This document shows, piece after piece, positions 5,286 to 6,993 of a stretch of 6,993 bases of DNA (position 1 is the stretch's first letter; every line of letters starts with the position of its first letter). The stretch is from Spirochaetales bacterium (GTDB taxonomy: Bacteria; Spirochaetota; Spirochaetia; Sphaerochaetales; Sphaerochaetaceae). The position numbers and the translations under genes are program-made. The notes beneath the pieces were generated by a model. It had not been told where the DNA came from and ran no database searches. It saw only the letters and a list, made by a program, of their open reading frames with translations. The stretch lies in NCBI GenBank assembly GCA_012800465.1, contig JAAZJI010000182.1, forward strand, positions 1 to 6,993, in the 5' to 3' direction.

Positions 5286-6701
5286 ATGGCGCTTCGCCTT
5301 TACAATACAATGAGCCGTTCGATCGAAGAGTTCATCCCGATCAAAGCAGGGAAGGTCGGGATGTACTGCTGTGGGCCCACCGTCTACAACTACGCCCATA
5401 TCGGAAATCTCCGGACCTTTCTCTTTGAGGACCTTTTGAAACGGGTTCTCATCGCCAGCGGGTACGAGGTGACCCACGTGATGAACATCACCGATGTCGG
5501 ACACCTCAGCGGTGACGGGGATGATGGCGAGGACAAGCTGGAGAAGGCGGCGCGGGAGAAGAAGAAGAGCGCATGGGAGATCGCCGAATACTACACCGAG
5601 GCGTTCTTCCGGGACTTCGACGACCTGAGGATGATCCGACCGAGTACGACCTGCAAGGCCACCGACCACATCCGACAGATGATCGACCTGATCCTCCGCC
5701 TGGAGGAGAAGGGGCATACCTACCAAAGCGGGGGGAACGTGTATTTCGCGATCGACACGATCGATGATTACGGCAAGCTCGCCCGCCTCGAGCTCGACCG
5801 GCTGCAGACCGCGGTCCGGGAGGGGGTGGAGGAGGATGAGCACAAGAGAAACCCAAGGGACTTCGTCCTCTGGTTCACCCGGAGCAAGTTCGGCGACCAG
5901 GAGATGATGTGGCCTTCCCCCTGGGGCAGGGGCTTCCCCGGCTGGCACATCGAATGCTCGGCGATGAGCATGACCTACCTCGGGGAGCGCTTCGACATCC
6001 ACTGCGGGGGAATCGACGCGATTCCGGTCCACCACACCAACGAGATCGCCCAGAGCGAGGCGGCCACCGGGGCGAAGTGGGTCAACTACTGGCTCCACGG
6101 CGAGTTCCTGCTCGACGAAACGGGGAAGATGAGCAAATCCGGAGGGGAGTTCCTGACCCTCTCCTTCTTGAAGGAGAAGGGCTTCGATCCGATGGATTAC
6201 CGCTACTTCACCCTCGGGGGGCACTATCGCTCCCAGCTGCGGTTCAGCTTCGAGAGCCTCGCGGCGGCGAAGAACGCCCGCGGGAACATCGTGAAACACA
6301 TCCGGGGCCTGCTCAAGGCGGGGGCCGAGGAGACCGGGCTTTCCGGGGAGAAGGCCCTTGGCTACCGACAAGCGTTCCTGGACGCGGTTCGGAACGACCT
6401 CAACACCCCCAAGGCGCTTTCGACCCTCTGGGCGGTGGTGAAGGACGGCGGATTGACCGCCGATGAGCAGTACTCGCTGCTGATCTTCTTCGATACGGTC
6501 CTGGGCCTCGGCCTCGATGAGGTGACCGCACCGGAGGATCGTGAAGTCGACCCCGAGGCGCTGCGCCTTCTTAAGGAGCGCAACGAGGCGAAAGCGGCCA
6601 GGGACTGGGATCGGGCAGACGGGCTCCGTTCCCGGCTGCTCGAGCTGGGATACGTGGTCAAGGATCTGCCCGGAGGCAGCGTCCTTGAAGAAAAAATGTA
6701 A
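5286..6701 (+). CDS. cysS: Cysteinyl-tRNA synthetase
   Basis: This class I enzyme attaches cysteine to tRNA-Cys using ATP. All landmarks are present in 471 residues, close to the usual 460-470. They are [20 protein letters not shown] (26-45) with the zinc-ligand cysteine C29 and the HIGH motif in its HIGN form, [11 protein letters not shown] (63-73), [11 protein letters not shown] (217-227) with zinc ligand C224, [20 protein letters not shown] (237-256) with H249 and E253, and the KMSKS loop at 281-285. The C-terminal helical anticodon-stem region ends in the common form with [20 protein letters not shown] (5274-5279) lies 6 bases before the ATG at 5286. The frame is open for another 1.1 kb upstream, but that is only the antisense of murB. 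An in-frame ATG at 5229 would add 19 residues; it has no ribosome binding site and sits at or before the predicted transcription start. The sigma-factor gene follows after 27 bp and may share the transcript. Confidence 0.97.
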   Translation: MALRLYNTMSRSIEEFIPIKAGKVGMYCCGPTVYNYAHIGNLRTFLFEDLLKRVLIASGYEVTHVMNITDVGHLSGDGDDGEDKLEKAAREKKKSAWEIAEYYTEAFFRDFDDLRMIRPSTTCKATDHIRQMIDLILRLEEKGHTYQSGGNVYFAIDTIDDYGKLARLELDRLQTAVREGVEEDEHKRNPRDFVLWFTRSKFGDQEMMWPSPWGRGFPGWHIECSAMSMTYLGERFDIHCGGIDAIPVHHTNEIAQSEAATGAKWVNYWLHGEFLLDETGKMSKSGGEFLTLSFLKEKGFDPMDYRYFTLGGHYRSQLRFSFESLAAAKNARGNIVKHIRGLLKAGAEETGLSGEKALGYRQAFLDAVRNDLNTPKALSTLWAVVKDGGLTADEQYSLLIFFDTVLGLGLDEVTAPEDREVDPEALRLLKERNEAKAARDWDRADGLRSRLLELGYVVKDLPGGSVLEEKM

Positions 6702-6728
6702 CGATTGTACGGACGAGTTGTTAATCTT

Positions 6729-6993
6729 ATGGAAATACGGAGCAACGATGAACGAGCGTTCAGGCAGGTATATGAGGAGGTCTTCCCGGTCGTCATGCGG
6801 GTCGCCTACTACGTTACCAACAACAGGGATCTCGCCGAAGAGATCAGCCAGGAGGCGTTCATCCGGTTTTTTGACAAGGGAATGCTCTTTCCTTCACGCG
6901 ACGACGCCAAGTACTGGCTGATCCGGGTCACGAAGAACCTGGCGATCAACCAGGTCAAACGGAAGGTCCGCGAGCAGGGGATGGTGGAAAAGC
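6729..6993 (+). CDS. RNA polymerase sigma factor, sigma-70/ECF family, N-terminal part
   Basis: The first 88 residues are present and the gene runs off the right edge. The N-terminus (NDERAFRQVYEEVFPVVMRV, residues 6-25) and RDLAEEISQEAFIRFFDK (33-50) form region 2.1-2.2, which contacts core RNA polymerase. AKYWLIRVTKNLAINQVKRK (60-79) is region 2.3-2.4, which melts and recognises the -10 element. The compact arrangement starting directly with region 2 is that of ECF (group 4) sigma factors; region 4 would follow off the edge. The subgroup and any anti-sigma factor cannot be seen. The ATG at 6729 gives the usual N-terminal length but has only a poor ribosome binding site (GGACGAG, about 11 bases upstream); TTG at 6705 in the same frame is an alternative. 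The gap to cysS is 27 bp, with no terminator, so read-through from cysS is likely. Confidence 0.88.
   Translation, partial: MEIRSNDERAFRQVYEEVFPVVMRVAYYVTNNRDLAEEISQEAFIRFFDKGMLFPSRDDAKYWLIRVTKNLAINQVKRKVREQGMVEK

Noticed and set aside
6748..6921. ATG at 6748 with CGGAG 6 bases upstream as the start of a different gene
   Set aside because: That frame gives a short arginine- and serine-rich product ending at 6921, while the overlapping frame encodes clear sigma region 2 motifs.

Overview
The window is a compact, GC-rich (high fifties percent by eye) bacterial chromosomal segment carrying seven protein genes, with no sign of a mobile element, CRISPR array, tRNA or rRNA. Three are confidently recognised housekeeping genes: ackA (acetate kinase), murB (UDP-N-acetylmuramate dehydrogenase) and cysS (cysteinyl-tRNA synthetase). 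A cysteine hydrolase of the isochorismatase/nicotinamidase type, the start of a sigma-70/ECF-type sigma factor and a nucleoside-diphosphate-kinase-like protein are recognised at family level. Two genes have no recognised function: a roughly 202-residue soluble protein and a 346-residue exported, beta-strand-rich protein. The ackA C-terminal tail, the exported barrel-like protein (which implies an outer membrane) and the short type II-like MurB suggest a fermentative, diderm bacterium. My best guess is a spirochaete, but this rests on family impressions and not on a search.

Layout, left to right. Positions 1-568 (minus): NDK-like protein, cut by the left edge. Positions 640-1164 (minus): cysteine hydrolase, 71 bp upstream of the NDK-like gene and probably co-transcribed with it. 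Positions 1268-1876 (plus): uncharacterised protein, divergent from the hydrolase across a 103-bp gap and convergent with ackA across only 8 bp. Positions 1885-3219 (minus): ackA, with a promoter and a possible 5'-terminal stem-loop in the 115-bp divergent gap. Positions 3335-4375 (plus): exported protein, whose 3' end overlaps the 3' end of murB by 41 bp. Positions 4335-5234 (minus): murB. Positions 5286-6701 (plus): cysS, divergent from murB. Positions 6729-6993 (plus): sigma factor, 27 bp after cysS and cut by the right edge. No gene-free stretch exceeds about 115 bp.

The genes do not form one pathway. They are a mosaic of single-gene or two-gene units: energy conservation by acetate formation, peptidoglycan precursor synthesis, translation, possible NAD/nucleotide salvage and transcription control. 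The most interesting non-coding structure is at murB/cysS. A promoter-like sequence for each gene lies on the far side of the other gene's predicted transcription start, and the murB promoter would give a leaderless mRNA. I did not find a clearly new multi-gene system here. The best leads are that crossed promoter pair, the NDK-like protein that seems to lack the catalytic histidine, and the two uncharacterised proteins.
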